The notes under the pieces were generated by a model. The model had not been told where the DNA came from. It ran no database searches and saw only the letters and a list, made by a program, of their open reading frames with translations. A program made the translations under genes and the position numbers. From NCBI RefSeq assembly GCF_026810225.1, contig NZ_CP113865.1, positions 225,001 through 289,000 on the forward strand: DNA of 64,000 nt, given 5' to 3'. Positions 39,039 to 49,114 of this stretch are shown here, one piece after another (position 1 is the first letter of the stretch; each line of letters starts with the position of its first letter). This stretch comes from Caldicellulosiruptor morganii. GTDB taxonomy: Bacteria > Bacillota > Thermoanaerobacteria > Caldicellulosiruptorales > Caldicellulosiruptoraceae.

Positions 39039-40274
39039 TTACTTAAAGAATGCAACAGGGTGAATTTGGTTATGCAGTGGAATTTGGCAGGGTAGGTCGG
39101 TTTTGCTCAAAAGTATGGCCGGCAAAACTGCACTCTGTCCAAACCTTCTTCGAATTTTATCAATGGTTTTTTCAAGCTCTTCTAATTTGAGTTTTTCCAT
39201 GCTGTTAAATTCAAGCTGATAGGGTGAGTTTGCACAAACAAGATCCAAAGCTCTTATGCCAAGAGACCTTATGGGGGTTTTAAAGTTCCAGTGTTTCTTG
39301 AATATTTCAAAAGCTTTCTGGAAAATTTCCCTTGCCAAAAAGGTGGGATTTTTTAGTTTTTCCTGCCTTGTTATTGAAAAAAGGGAGCTATCCCTTATCC
39401 ATATCTGAACAGTGCAGCATTTTAAGTACTGCTGGCGAAGTCTCTGTGCAACAGATTCGGAGAGCATTCTGAGAACATATTCTGCGTCATTTAAACAGTT
39501 CAAATCCCTTGGCAGGGTTATGCTGTTGCCTATTCCTTTGACGTTATCTTCAAAAATTGGTGGAGTAACAGGGGTTGTGTCAAGCCCGTTTGCAAATATC
39601 CAGAGCACTTCTCCCCATTTGCCAAGAATTCTTTTAAGATATTCAGGCGAGCTTCTGGCAATATCACCTATTGTGTAAATTGCTATTGAACTGAGTTTTT
39701 TTTCTGTTGCACTGCCCACATACAAAAGGTCTTTTGCAGGCAGTGGCCATACAATTTGTTTAAAGTTTTCTTTTGTGATAACTGTTACAGCATCGGGCTT
39801 TTTATAATCGCTGCCAAGCTTTGCAAATACTTTGTTGAAAGAAACTCCGACAGATACCGTAAGGCCAAGTTCAGCCTTTATTCTTTCTTTGATTTCATAG
39901 GCAATTTTTCTGCCACTTCCTAAGATTTTTGTAGACTCTGTAACATCAAGCCAGCATTCATCAATTCCAAAAGGTTCTATCAAATCTGTATACTCGGAGT
40001 AAATCTGCTGCGCAAGCTTTGAAAAGCGGATATAAAGTGGGAAATTGGGTTTTAAAATTACAAGATTCGGGCATTTTTTGAGTGCCTGCCATATAACCTC
40101 ACCTGTTTGGACACCATACGATTTTGCTATCTGATTTTTTGCAAGGACTATTCCGTGTCGAAGCTCACTTTCACCACAAACAGCAACAGGTTTGTTTTTT
40201 AGTTCAGGTTGATAAAGGCATTCAACCGAAGCATAGAAATTGTTAAGATCAACATGCAGAATCACCCTGCCCAC
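39039..40274 (-). CDS. dinB: DNA polymerase IV (Y family)
   Basis: The 411-residue product carries the palm motifs VILHVDLNNFYASVEC with the first catalytic Asp, and FGIDECWLDVTES with the Asp-Glu pair near 103. The LVILKPNF, GSGRKIAYEIKERI and SVGVSFNKVFAKLGSDYKKPD segments, then the helix-hairpin-helix (YTIGDIARSSPEYLKRILGK), follow in order. It copies damaged templates. A LexA box precedes the start. A C-terminal beta-clamp-binding motif was not obvious. Confidence 0.95.
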   Translation of the reverse strand: MGRVILHVDLNNFYASVECLYQPELKNKPVAVCGESELRHGIVLAKNQIAKSYGVQTGEVIWQALKKCPNLVILKPNFPLYIRFSKLAQQIYSEYTDLIEPFGIDECWLDVTESTKILGSGRKIAYEIKERIKAELGLTVSVGVSFNKVFAKLGSDYKKPDAVTVITKENFKQIVWPLPAKDLLYVGSATEKKLSSIAIYTIGDIARSSPEYLKRILGKWGEVLWIFANGLDTTPVTPPIFEDNVKGIGNSITLPRDLNCLNDAEYVLRMLSESVAQRLRQQYLKCCTVQIWIRDSSLFSITRQEKLKNPTFLAREIFQKAFEIFKKHWNFKTPIRSLGIRALDLVCANSPYQLEFNSMEKLKLEELEKTIDKIRRRFGQSAVLPAILLSKTDLPCQIPLHNQIHPVAFFK

Positions 40275-40289
40275 TTTCTATCACCTATG

Positions 40290-40303
40290 CGAACATAAGT
40301 TTG
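40290..40303 (-). promoter_or_regulatory. LexA (SOS) box of dinB
   Basis: CGAACATAAGTTTG matches the Firmicutes LexA/DinR consensus CGAACRNRYGTTYG in all but one base. It lies 16 bases upstream of the dinB ATG, overlapping the expected transcription start. An AT-rich -10-like sequence (TATAAT read on the minus strand) is just upstream. Confidence 0.8.
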
Positions 40304-40524
40304 TATATTATAGTATAACACCAAAAATGTGTTTGGTAAATAGAAATATTTCGCAAATTCAAAAAGTTATTCAGTTAGTATGAGGTGAAAACATATTTAC
40401 AACACCTAATTCATTACAAAACAGATTTGTCATTTTGCTTGAAAAATTTTTATAAAAAAGTTATATTGTTGTTAAGAAGAAGAATAATAGTGAGCAAGAG
40501 TTTGGTTGGAGAACAGATAGAAAG

Positions 40525-40656
40525 ATGAAATTTGGCATGAGAAAACCAAGTATAAGAAAAAGCATAGCCGCAAGGACAAGCGTCAAAATGTTTGTCAGGC
40601 GCAATTTGGATTTGAAAGCTACCGATAGGATCAAAATAGTGATTTTTCAAAACTAA
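40525..40656 (+). pseudogene. short basic relic protein
   Basis: An open frame of 43 codons (KFGMRKPSIRKSIAARTS, then KMFVRRNLDLKATDRIK) has an N-terminus like a small basic protein family seen in Firmicutes phage-like elements, usually about 60-100 residues. Here it loses similarity after about 20 residues, so it is probably a truncated relic. The surrounding 40304-40800 shows no other gene. Confidence 0.35.
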
Positions 40657-40811
40657 AAGAATTAAAAGTGGTTCAGCAAACATTTTTTGCAGTTGATATA
40701 AGGATACTTGGATGATTCTTATATTCCTTGAATAGAAGAAGCTAAAGTCTTTTATAAATTAGCAGTATTTGACAAAGAATTTGTTATTATGAAAGTTGAA
40801 GTTTAAATCAA

Positions 40812-41035
40812 AGAATTATACAATAAGAGAGTGATTGTGACATTTTTACAGTTATTAACGACTATAACGGGAATAGCAAGAAATAATTATGGTGGACGCT
40901 TTATAAAACTCTTCACGAAGAGTTTCCATGCATCGCTTTTGATATTTTAATTATGACTGTAAAAAATTTGAAATTGAGAAACAAGTGGTTAACATACTTA
41001 GCCATGGAGTATTGATTGAGGGGGAAAAAATATGA
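40812..41035 (+). pseudogene. relic of an MNT-type nucleotidyltransferase antitoxin
   Basis: Broken frames preserve the nucleotidyltransferase core: SDCDIFTVINDYNGNSKK (the SDxD metal motif at 40830-40841), an in-frame stop, then LWWTLYKTLHEEFPCIAFDILIM, and after a frameshift SHGVLIEGEKI, the usual C-terminal motif of this family. The stop TGA overlaps the ATG of the HEPN relic that follows, as in intact MNT-HEPN toxin-antitoxin pairs. Confidence 0.65.
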
Positions 41036-41200
41036 ATGACATTGTAAACAATTGGATTAAAAAGGCTCTTGAGGATTTAAAAGTTGCAGGGCATGAATCA
41101 TCTTTCCTTTAATAGAATAAATTAGAGAGTTTCATAAGCTAACACTGTTAATCAAAAAATTTGATTATGAGAGACTAGAGTCTTGTGTCAAAGAAAATAT
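41032..41200 (+). pseudogene. relic of a HEPN-domain toxin
   Basis: ATG 41032 follows TTGAGGGGGAA and opens NDIVNNWIKKALEDLKVAGHE, the typical first helix of HEPN proteins. The frame then stops, and a further scrap (LIKKFDYERLESCVKENI) appears in another frame. Together with the nucleotidyltransferase relic it marks a dead MNT-HEPN toxin-antitoxin locus. Confidence 0.6.
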
Positions 41201-41255
41201 TTGATACCTGTAAAAGCATAACAAAATATAAATAAAAGTTAATGGGAGAGATATA

Positions 41256-42422
41256 ATGATGAGTTTTGATTTTAAACTTTTGGGTAAAAAAATTAGGCAA
41301 GCAAGAGAAAACATGTTAATAGAAAAGGAAGAAATTGCTAAGGCTTTAGGTTATTCAGTTACTGAGTATGATAAAATTGAAAATGGAGACATTAACGAAA
41401 TTGACGGTGATGTAATTGTTATAATTTCACAAATATTGGGAAGAGATTTTAGATACTTTGTTTCTGAGGAATATAGTGCTGTAGAATTACAGATAAGAAA
41501 ATTATTTAGACAAAATGGTACCCTAAATAAAAATGATAGAATTGCAATTCAGCAATTCGTAAGATTGTGTGAAGAAAAGAAAAACTTAGAAGAAATAATA
41601 GGAAGAAAAAAAGTGAATCCTGAAGATTATTCTCAATATTTTTCTTCGACTAAAAGTTACAAGGAACAAGGGATTATTGCTGCATATGCAGAAAGGAAGA
41701 GATTAGGTATAGAAGATGAGATATCTGATATATATAATCTTTTAAGACAGCAGAATATTCATATATTTAGGAAAAAACTAGATGATTCAAACATATCAGG
41801 TGTTTATATAAATCATCCATATGCAGGTCACTGTGTATTGATTAATTATTGTGAAGATGTTTACAGGCAAATTTTTTCGTTGGCACACGAGTATTGCCAT
41901 GTATTATTTGATTCAAATGTGGGACAGGATGTTTCGTATATAAATAAAAACAACTCATTATTAGAAATAAGAGCCAATTATTTTGCAAGACATTTTTTAT
42001 TGCCTGATACTGCATTAGAGAAATACAAGTTTAATTTTATGAATACTACCATTGATCAGATGATTAACATGGTTGTTTTTCTTTCCGAAAAATATAAAGT
42101 TAATCCTCAAGTAGTTATATATCGATTAGAGGAAAATAAATGTATTAGTTCAAAGACCAAGGAGACATTGTTAAGTAAGTTAAAGGTAATAAAAAGAAAC
42201 ATACAAAAAGTTGATCCTGAAAAAATAGAACTAAGCAAGCGAATAAAAAATAAATTTGAGGATTTGATTGAAAAAGGTATTTCATTAGAGTATCTTGAGT
42301 TAGTTAGATCTGCTTATCAGGGAAACTATATATCATTTGGCAAAGCAATGGAATCGTTAATGATTGGATTTGATGATGGCAAAACATTATTTGAATTATG
42401 GGATATTTATATGGAGGTTTGA
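41256..42422 (+). CDS. XRE helix-turn-helix + ImmA/IrrE metallopeptidase
   Basis: This 388-residue protein starts behind GGGAGAG, with ATG at 41256 or 41259. Residues 8-65 form an XRE helix-turn-helix (LGKKIRQARENMLIEKEEIAKALGYSVTEYDKIENG). The ImmA/IrrE (COG2856) zinc peptidase domain follows with FSLAHEYCHVLFD near 210 (HExxH) and the downstream Glu in EIRANYFARHFLLP. Such fusions act as proteolytic regulators or as antitoxin-like partners. The next gene overlaps the region just after its stop and encodes a PIN-like protein, suggesting a two-gene module. Confidence 0.87.
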   Translation: MMSFDFKLLGKKIRQARENMLIEKEEIAKALGYSVTEYDKIENGDINEIDGDVIVIISQILGRDFRYFVSEEYSAVELQIRKLFRQNGTLNKNDRIAIQQFVRLCEEKKNLEEIIGRKKVNPEDYSQYFSSTKSYKEQGIIAAYAERKRLGIEDEISDIYNLLRQQNIHIFRKKLDDSNISGVYINHPYAGHCVLINYCEDVYRQIFSLAHEYCHVLFDSNVGQDVSYINKNNSLLEIRANYFARHFLLPDTALEKYKFNFMNTTIDQMINMVVFLSEKYKVNPQVVIYRLEENKCISSKTKETLLSKLKVIKRNIQKVDPEKIELSKRIKNKFEDLIEKGISLEYLELVRSAYQGNYISFGKAMESLMIGFDDGKTLFELWDIYMEV

Positions 42423-42953
42423 ATGATGAACGCGGTAATAGATACCAGCACGTTTATAAATATCAAGAACGCTTCATGTGAATGTATCCTTGATTATTTA
42501 AACTATAATTTATTAGCTACTATATACGTACTACAAGAAATAGATAAAGCTCATGAAGATACTAAAAAATTTTATGAAACTTTAAAGAGAAAAAATAAAA
42601 TTCATCATGTAAAGTTAACAATTAATGATTTATTAGAAATGGCAAAAGTTCCACCACATAAGAAAAAAATTAGTGATGCTGAACTGTCATGTTTTGTAAA
42701 AGCAAAAAACTTAGGGACAAGAGCATTATGTGATGACAAAAAAGCGTTTAAATATGTTAGAAAATACATCCAGTTAAATGATGTTTTTGGTATAATAGAT
42801 TTGATAAAAGATGCTTATTTAAAAAACTACATATGTGATGAAGATGTAAGAGAGTTCCAAAAAAGGTTAAATAATACAAAGTGCAGAGTTCCGGATAATT
42901 TATTAGAACAATTTGCAGCTGAAAAGTTAAAATGTCAAATGGAAAATAGTTAG
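42423..42953 (+). CDS. PIN-domain-like protein, partner of the XRE-ImmA protein
   Basis: The 176-residue product begins NAVIDTSTFINI with the first PIN Asp. It then shows ISDAELSCFVKAK and TRALCDDKKAFKYV with further acidic residues in the right order for a PIN nuclease. It starts directly behind the stop of the ImmA/IrrE gene with Shine-Dalgarno GGAGG inside that gene. The pair looks like a toxin-antitoxin or defence module with the metallopeptidase-regulator as control. Catalytic competence is not certain. Confidence 0.75.
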   Translation: MMNAVIDTSTFINIKNASCECILDYLNYNLLATIYVLQEIDKAHEDTKKFYETLKRKNKIHHVKLTINDLLEMAKVPPHKKKISDAELSCFVKAKNLGTRALCDDKKAFKYVRKYIQLNDVFGIIDLIKDAYLKNYICDEDVREFQKRLNNTKCRVPDNLLEQFAAEKLKCQMENS

Positions 42954-42992
42954 AATAAAACTAGACAGAAAAACAGAATGGGAGGTATAGCT

Positions 42993-44539
42993 ATGGGAGA
43001 AAAAGACATAATCTTTGAAGACAAACTGTGGAAGGCAGCTGATAAACTGAGAAAAAAGTGGAAGTTCATGAATATAAGTATGTTGTTCTTGGGTTGATTT
43101 TTCTTAGATATCTCTCTTTTGCCTTTGATGAAAAGAGAAGAGAATTAGAAAGAGATTTTGCAGATAAAGTTAGTGAATCTTATATTCCTTATGACAGTTT
43201 AAGAAAAGAAGCTTTAGAAGATAGAGATTATTATCTTTCAGATGGTGTTTTATATGTTCCTGAGGAAGCAAGGTGGGAATACTTTGTTGATAATGCAAAT
43301 CAGCCAAATATAGGTGAGATTTTAGATAATGCTATTGAAATTCTGGAGAGGGAATATCCCAGACAACTGAAAGATGTTATACCAAAGATTTTTACCAGAA
43401 TAAATCTTGACCATCACGATTTTGCCTATCTGATTAATCTTTTTACTAATATTGACTTTGGCAATGGACATAAGGCAAAAGATATATTTGGAAGAATATA
43501 CGAATACTTTCTTGGTAAATTTGCAGAAGCAGAAGGCAAAAAGGGAGGAGAATTTTATACTCCCAGGTCTTTGACAAGACTTATTGTTGAAATTCTAGAT
43601 GTGAAAGGTGGTAGAATTTTTGATCCTTGTTGTGGTAGCGGTGGATTTTTCATATCGGCAATAGAGAAGATGGAAAGAGAAGGTAGAGATAAAAATGCGT
43701 TGGCTATTTATGGACAAGAATCAAAACCAATGCCATGGCAAATTTGCAAGATGAATCTTGCCTTAAGAGGAGTAGAAGGAGATATAAAGATAGGTGATTC
43801 TTATCATGATGATAAGTTTTTTGACTTGAGAGCAGATTATGTGGTTTCTAATCCACCGTTTAATGACAGTGGCTGGGGAGCAGATAGAGTTAAGTCAGAT
43901 GATCCAAGATTTAAGTATGGCATACCACCAGAAAACAATGGGAATTTTGCTTGGATACAACATTATATTTACCACCTGGCACAAAATGGAAAAGCAGGAT
44001 TTGTTATGGCAAATGGAGCTTTATCAGGTGGGAATCAAGAAGGTGAGATAAGAAGGAAAATTATTGAAGATGATCTTGTGTATGGGATTGTGGCTTGTCC
44101 ACCAAAGCTTTTTTATAACGTAAGCTTACCGGTCTCTTTGTGGTTTTTAATAAATGGTAAGCCGGAACACATGAAAGGGAAAGTCCTTTTTGTTTATGCT
44201 AAGAAAATGTTTAAGCCTATTTCAAGACGACAAGTGGTTTTTACCGATGAACATATAGAAAAGATTGCTCAAAAGTTCAAAATGTTTGAAAGAGGAGAAG
44301 ATGAGGAAAAAATAAATGAAGTTGGTTTTGCAAAGGTTGCTACTTTGGAGGAGATAGCAAGAAATAATTATGTGTTGACTCCTGGAAGATATGTTGGAAT
44401 TAAAGTTGATGAGGAAGATGAATCATTTGAAGAGAAAATGAAAACCTACTCTGAGGAACTGTCAAGGCTATTTAGGGAAGAAGAAGAGTTAACACAAAAG
44501 ATTAAAGAAGTTTTTGATGCTTTAGGGTGGAGGTTATAA
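42993..44539 (+). pseudogene. hsdM: type I restriction-modification methyltransferase subunit HsdM, frameshifted near the start
   Basis: ATG 42993 behind GGGAGGT encodes the expected N-terminus (GEKDIIFEDKLWKAADKLRKK). The frame then breaks at a run of six A (43052-43057) and continues one base off from GTG 43058 (EVHEYKYVVLGLIFLRYLSF) for 493 residues. The rest is complete: the N6-adenine methyltransferase motifs FDPCCGSGGFFISAIE and VVSNPPFNDSGWG are intact. One additional A would restore a 515-residue protein. Either the strain makes a shortened protein from GTG 43058, the run slips, or HsdM is off. HsdS and HsdR follow in one operon. Confidence 0.85.
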
Positions 44540-44540
44540 A

Positions 44541-45881
44541 ATGGTTAAGTTTAGATGGGAGACAGAGTTTAAAGAAACTGAGATAGGAGAGATTCCTAAT
44601 AATTGGGAAGTTGAAAATCTTGAAAGGGTAATTAAAAGTTTAGAGAGTGGAAATAGACCCAAAGGTGGTAAGTTGAACCATAATCCTAATGGAATTTTAA
44701 GCATTGGCGGTGAAAATATTTCATGGGATGGTGAATTGATTTTAGAGAATTGTCTCCGATTTGACAAAGAATTTTACGAAAAATCAAAAAAAGGAAAAAT
44801 CGAAAAATTTGATATTTTACTTGTAAAAGATGGTGCAACCATTGGAAAATTAGCTTTTGTTAAAGATGTGCCTGAAGGAAAGGCTATGGTTAATGAGCAT
44901 ATTTTTTTGATAAAGACGGATCAGAACAAATATAATCCTAGGTTTCTCTATTATTACTTATTTTCGGAAGTTGGACAAACCTTAATTCAAAATACTATTA
45001 GTGGTAGTGCACAGGGCGGAATTAACAAAAAATTTATAAATTCAATAAAAGTTCCCAAACTTGAACTTTCTGAACAATCACGCATTGCTTCTATTTTATC
45101 ATGGTTTGATGACCTTATAGAAAACAAGAAAAAACAAAATGAAATCTTAGAAAAAACTGCAATGGCTATTTTTAAAAGCTGGTTTGTTGATTTTGAACCA
45201 TTTAAAGGTGAAGAGCTTGTTTTTAATGAGGAGTTGGGGAGAGAGATTCCTAAAGGGTGGGACGTTAAAGCAATAGGGAAAATAGCAGAAATCAGAAATG
45301 GTCTTTCTTATACTGGAAAGGAAAAGTTAGAAGAACCTGTAGAGGGAAGTTATATTTTTATCACACTTAACAATGCTGTTGAAGGCGGAGGATTTAAGCC
45401 TGTTTATGCTTGGATAAAAAGCAATAGAATAAAAGAGCATCACTTTATAAAAGAAGGAGATTTAATTATTCCTAATACAGAGCAGACAAAAGATGAAAGA
45501 TTGCTGGGGAGTCCAGGAATTGTTTTTTTTCCGCCGGACTATGAGTTAGACAAAGGGGTTTATTCGATGGATATTGTAAGAATAATGCCGACTAAGTATT
45601 TTTATAAATATTATTTGTATCTCCATCTATATTTTACAAGGGAAGAAACAGCCACTTTCCACACTGGAACAAGCATTCTTCACTTTGATATCCGAAACTT
45701 CAAGAAAAACAAATTTATTCTAATTCCTCCCCAAGCTGTTTTAGAAAAGTTTAATAATCTCATTGAGCCACTATTTAAAAAGATAATTCTTAACCAAAAA
45801 CAAATAATGACCTTAAAAAAGGTAAGGGATACCCTGTTACCTTTACTTGTATTTGGAAAATTGAGAGTGGAGGAGATATAG
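44541..45881 (+). CDS. hsdS: type I restriction-modification specificity subunit HsdS
   Basis: The 446-residue product has two target-recognition halves. Each begins with the IGEIPNNWEV / LGREIPKGWDV motif (near residues 13 and 232) and ends in a conserved helical spacer (SRIASILSWFDDLIENKKKQNEILEKTAMAIFKSWFVDF near 181-219, and KKIILNQKQIMTLKKVRDTLLP at the end). It directs the complex to a two-part DNA sequence. The gene starts one base after the hsdM stop. Confidence 0.93.
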   Translation: MVKFRWETEFKETEIGEIPNNWEVENLERVIKSLESGNRPKGGKLNHNPNGILSIGGENISWDGELILENCLRFDKEFYEKSKKGKIEKFDILLVKDGATIGKLAFVKDVPEGKAMVNEHIFLIKTDQNKYNPRFLYYYLFSEVGQTLIQNTISGSAQGGINKKFINSIKVPKLELSEQSRIASILSWFDDLIENKKKQNEILEKTAMAIFKSWFVDFEPFKGEELVFNEELGREIPKGWDVKAIGKIAEIRNGLSYTGKEKLEEPVEGSYIFITLNNAVEGGGFKPVYAWIKSNRIKEHHFIKEGDLIIPNTEQTKDERLLGSPGIVFFPPDYELDKGVYSMDIVRIMPTKYFYKYYLYLHLYFTREETATFHTGTSILHFDIRNFKKNKFILIPPQAVLEKFNNLIEPLFKKIILNQKQIMTLKKVRDTLLPLLVFGKLRVEEI

Positions 45882-45883
45882 CC

Positions 45884-48800
45884 ATGGAAGCCAGGCTTAC
45901 GGAGGATTATCTTGTTGAACAATCGGCTATAAATTGGTTAAGGGAGATAGGTTATCTTTATATTGAAGGTTCAGCTTTAAGTCCTGAATCTGGAGAAAGA
46001 GACTCATACAGAGAAGTGGTTTTGAAAAACAGGTTTGTTCGGGCAATTAAAAAAATAAATCCATGGCTTGATGATAAGCAAGCAAACGAAGTTTATAAAA
46101 AAGTAATAGAGCTTGAACATCCAGATTTTATCATAAAAAGCAAACTTTTCTATGAAATGCTGGTTCACGGAGTTAAAATTAATATCAAAGATGGAAGAGA
46201 AGAAAAAACAAAAATTGCAAAGGTTATTGATTTTGAAAGACCAGAAAATAATGAATTTCTGGCTGCCAATCAATTTACAGTAGAGTATCAATACCAGAAA
46301 AATTTAACCAGAAGACCGGATTTGGTAATTTTTACAAATGGCCTACCTATAGCAGTGTTTGAATTCAAAAGCTTTAACGCAAATGAAACTGCAAAGGACG
46401 CTTTTTATGACCACAAAGAAAAGATGAAAGATATTCCACAACTATATATCTACGCTCAATTCGTTGTCGCAAGTGATGGTATGGAGACTAAATATGGTTC
46501 TCCTATGAGTGATTGGGAACGATTTTTTGTTTGGGAAGGGATAGACGATGATAACGATCTTGAAGTTTTAAGCAGTGAAGAAGGTATTTCCCTCTCTTTT
46601 ATTCATAAAAAGACAAAAGCAAGGTATACAAGCCTTGAAGTTTTTATAAAAGGATTGATGCAAAAGGAAAGGTTATTAGAGTATATTGAAGATTTTATCT
46701 TCTATGAAAAATCTGGTGAAAGTTTTACAAAAAAAATAGCTATGTTCCATCAATTTTATGCGGTAAGAAAAGCGATTAGGAAAACAATAGAATGTGTCAC
46801 AAAAGGAAACAAACCTGAAGAAAGAAGAGTAGGGGTTATTTGGCATACTCAGGGATCAGGAAAGTCGCTCACTATGTATTTTTATGCTCGTAAGGCTTTG
46901 AAATCAAAAGAACTCCAAAATCCAATTATTTTATTTGTTACAGATCGAAATGAACTTGATGATCAGCTTTATAAAATCTTTTCACATATGCCTATCGCAA
47001 AACAAGCTGAAAGTATAAATGATTTACAAGAGACAATAAAGACTATTGCAGGAGGAATTATCTTCACTACTATACAAAAGTTTGGCAGAAAAAATAATGA
47101 AGAATACCCATTTTTGACTGATAGAAAAAATGTAGTTGTAATTGCTGATGAAGCACACAGAAGCCAATATAGGGAATTGGCTATGAATTTGAGAAAAGCA
47201 ATTCCAAATGCCTCGTTTATGGGATTTACTGCTACGCCTATCGAATTTGAGGATAGGGATACATACTTAGTCTTTGGAGAACCTGTAAGCATTTATTCAA
47301 TGGATAAGGCAAGACGGCACAATGTAGTTGTCCCTATATATTATGAAGCAAGACTTGCAGAATTGCATTTGATGAATGAAGTAATTGATGAAGAGTTTGA
47401 GGAAATTACGGAAGATGTAATCAGAGACCCGGAGGTTAAAGAAAATATTAAAAGAAAGTTTGCCAAACTTGAAGAGATAATGCTTGCAGAGGAAAGAATA
47501 AAGAAGGTAGCAAAAGATATTGTTGATCATTTTAACAAAAGGAGAAATGAAATTGAAGGTAAAGGTCTTGTTGTTGCAATCTCAAGAAGAGTTGCTGTGA
47601 AGTTGTACAATGAAATTATAAAACAACCTAATTCACCTTCAACAGTTTTGGTTATGTCAGGCAACAAACAAAAAGATCCTGAGGAATATCATCCTCATAT
47701 AAGAAATAATATTGAGCTTGAAGAGGTGGCCAATAATTTCAAGAATCCCGGCAAAGATCCCGTCTTAGCTATAGTAGTGGATATGTGGCTTACTGGTTTT
47801 GATGTTCCATGTTTACATACAATTTATTTTGATAAACCAATGAAAGGGTACTCTCTTATGCAGGCAATTGCTCGAGTAAATAGGGTTTTTAAAGATAAGC
47901 CCGGTGGGCTAATTGTAGACTACATCGGGATTGCAGACAATTTGAGAAAATCTCTTGGTATTTATGCATTTGAAAGAGTAGATGAAATACTTTCTGATAT
48001 AACAATAATTATTAATCAACTCAAAGAGAAGCATGATATTGTATGTTCTATATTTCACGGTATTGATTTTAAAAATTGGAATAAACTTTCTTCAGAAGAA
48101 CTTTCAAAACTTACTGTTATTTGTTATGAAAGAGTGACTAAAGACAAAGAAACTGAGAAGATGTTTATTAAAAACTTTGTAGCATTGAAAAAACTTTATG
48201 CTCTTGCAAGTCCACATCCTGAAGCGTATAAGATTAAGGATGACATAAAATTTTTTGAGATGATAAAGAAAATGATCGTTAAATATCAAACGGCAAGCAT
48301 TAAGGAAGTCTCTAGGGATCTTGAATATGAAATGAGTCAGTTAATTTCAAAAAGCATTTCAGCGGAGGAACCAGTAGATATATTTACTCTGATGGAAAAA
48401 GAAAAGCCTGAAATTTCTATATTAGATGAGGACTTTCTGGTACAATTTAAAAATATGCAATATAAAAATTATGCCGCCCAGTTACTTGCTAAATTACTGA
48501 AAGATAAGATCACTTATAGGTATAAGAAAAATCCTTTTAGATATCGTGCATTTTATGAAATACTAAATAGTGTTATTGAAAGATACAATAAAAAGTTAAT
48601 AACTGCTGCAGAAATAATTGACCTCTTAATTGAAATTGCTAAAGATTTTAAAAAAGCTGTTGAAAGTGGCATGGAATTAGATCTTTCGGAGGAAGAGCTT
48701 GCATTCTACGATCTTTTAAGCAAGGAAGGTAAAATCTTTGCCAACTCAAAAGAGATCAAAAGAATTGCAAAGCAGATAGTTAAAGAATTGGGTTATTATG

Positions 48801-48976
48801 TGAATATAGTGGACTGGAATAAAAAAGACAATATCAAAGCCAAGATAAAAAAGACAATAAAAACAATGCTTATCAGGTCTGAGCTTAATCTAAGTAATGT
48901 TTCATATAAAAAAATAGAACGTATTGTTGAGGAAGTTGTAGAACATGCAGAAAAGATTTATGGTATTGCAGCTTAA
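45884..48976 (+). CDS. hsdR: type I restriction enzyme subunit HsdR
   Basis: The 1,030-residue product has the PD-(D/E)XK nuclease site [21 protein letters not shown] with Asp146, Glu160 and Lys162. Walker A is [11 protein letters not shown] near 328, the DEAH box [12 protein letters not shown] near 423, and [17 protein letters not shown] and [16 protein letters not shown] are the later SF2 motifs. A helical C-terminal domain binds the methyltransferase. The stop of hsdS is two bases before its ATG, so the three genes form an operon. The frame is intact. Confidence 0.95.
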   Translation: MEARLTEDYLVEQSAINWLREIGYLYIEGSALSPESGERDSYREVVLKNRFVRAIKKINPWLDDKQANEVYKKVIELEHPDFIIKSKLFYEMLVHGVKINIKDGREEKTKIAKVIDFERPENNEFLAANQFTVEYQYQKNLTRRPDLVIFTNGLPIAVFEFKSFNANETAKDAFYDHKEKMKDIPQLYIYAQFVVASDGMETKYGSPMSDWERFFVWEGIDDDNDLEVLSSEEGISLSFIHKKTKARYTSLEVFIKGLMQKERLLEYIEDFIFYEKSGESFTKKIAMFHQFYAVRKAIRKTIECVTKGNKPEERRVGVIWHTQGSGKSLTMYFYARKALKSKELQNPIILFVTDRNELDDQLYKIFSHMPIAKQAESINDLQETIKTIAGGIIFTTIQKFGRKNNEEYPFLTDRKNVVVIADEAHRSQYRELAMNLRKAIPNASFMGFTATPIEFEDRDTYLVFGEPVSIYSMDKARRHNVVVPIYYEARLAELHLMNEVIDEEFEEITEDVIRDPEVKENIKRKFAKLEEIMLAEERIKKVAKDIVDHFNKRRNEIEGKGLVVAISRRVAVKLYNEIIKQPNSPSTVLVMSGNKQKDPEEYHPHIRNNIELEEVANNFKNPGKDPVLAIVVDMWLTGFDVPCLHTIYFDKPMKGYSLMQAIARVNRVFKDKPGGLIVDYIGIADNLRKSLGIYAFERVDEILSDITIIINQLKEKHDIVCSIFHGIDFKNWNKLSSEELSKLTVICYERVTKDKETEKMFIKNFVALKKLYALASPHPEAYKIKDDIKFFEMIKKMIVKYQTASIKEVSRDLEYEMSQLISKSISAEEPVDIFTLMEKEKPEISILDEDFLVQFKNMQYKNYAAQLLAKLLKDKITYRYKKNPFRYRAFYEILNSVIERYNKKLITAAEIIDLLIEIAKDFKKAVESGMELDLSEEELAFYDLLSKEGKIFANSKEIKRIAKQIVKELGYYVNIVDWNKKDNIKAKIKKTIKTMLIRSELNLSNVSYKKIERIVEEVVEHAEKIYGIAA

Positions 48977-49114
48977 TATAAATTGTTTATGTAAAACACA
49001 AGAAATTTCAAAAATTTAGATGGTCAATACAATTCTCTAATTTGATATTTATGCTTTCAAGTTTGTAAAAGCTAGGTAGAATTTAATTTGTTTTATTTTT
49101 AGGGGTGATTTGCG

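Noticed and set aside
40450-40683. 77-codon minus-strand frame
   Set aside because: It has no ribosome site, and the plus strand carries the more convincing short relic.
43058-43060. GTG 43058 as the true hsdM start
   Set aside because: It has no Shine-Dalgarno, and the normal first 22 residues are encoded just upstream in another frame, so a frameshift explains the data better.
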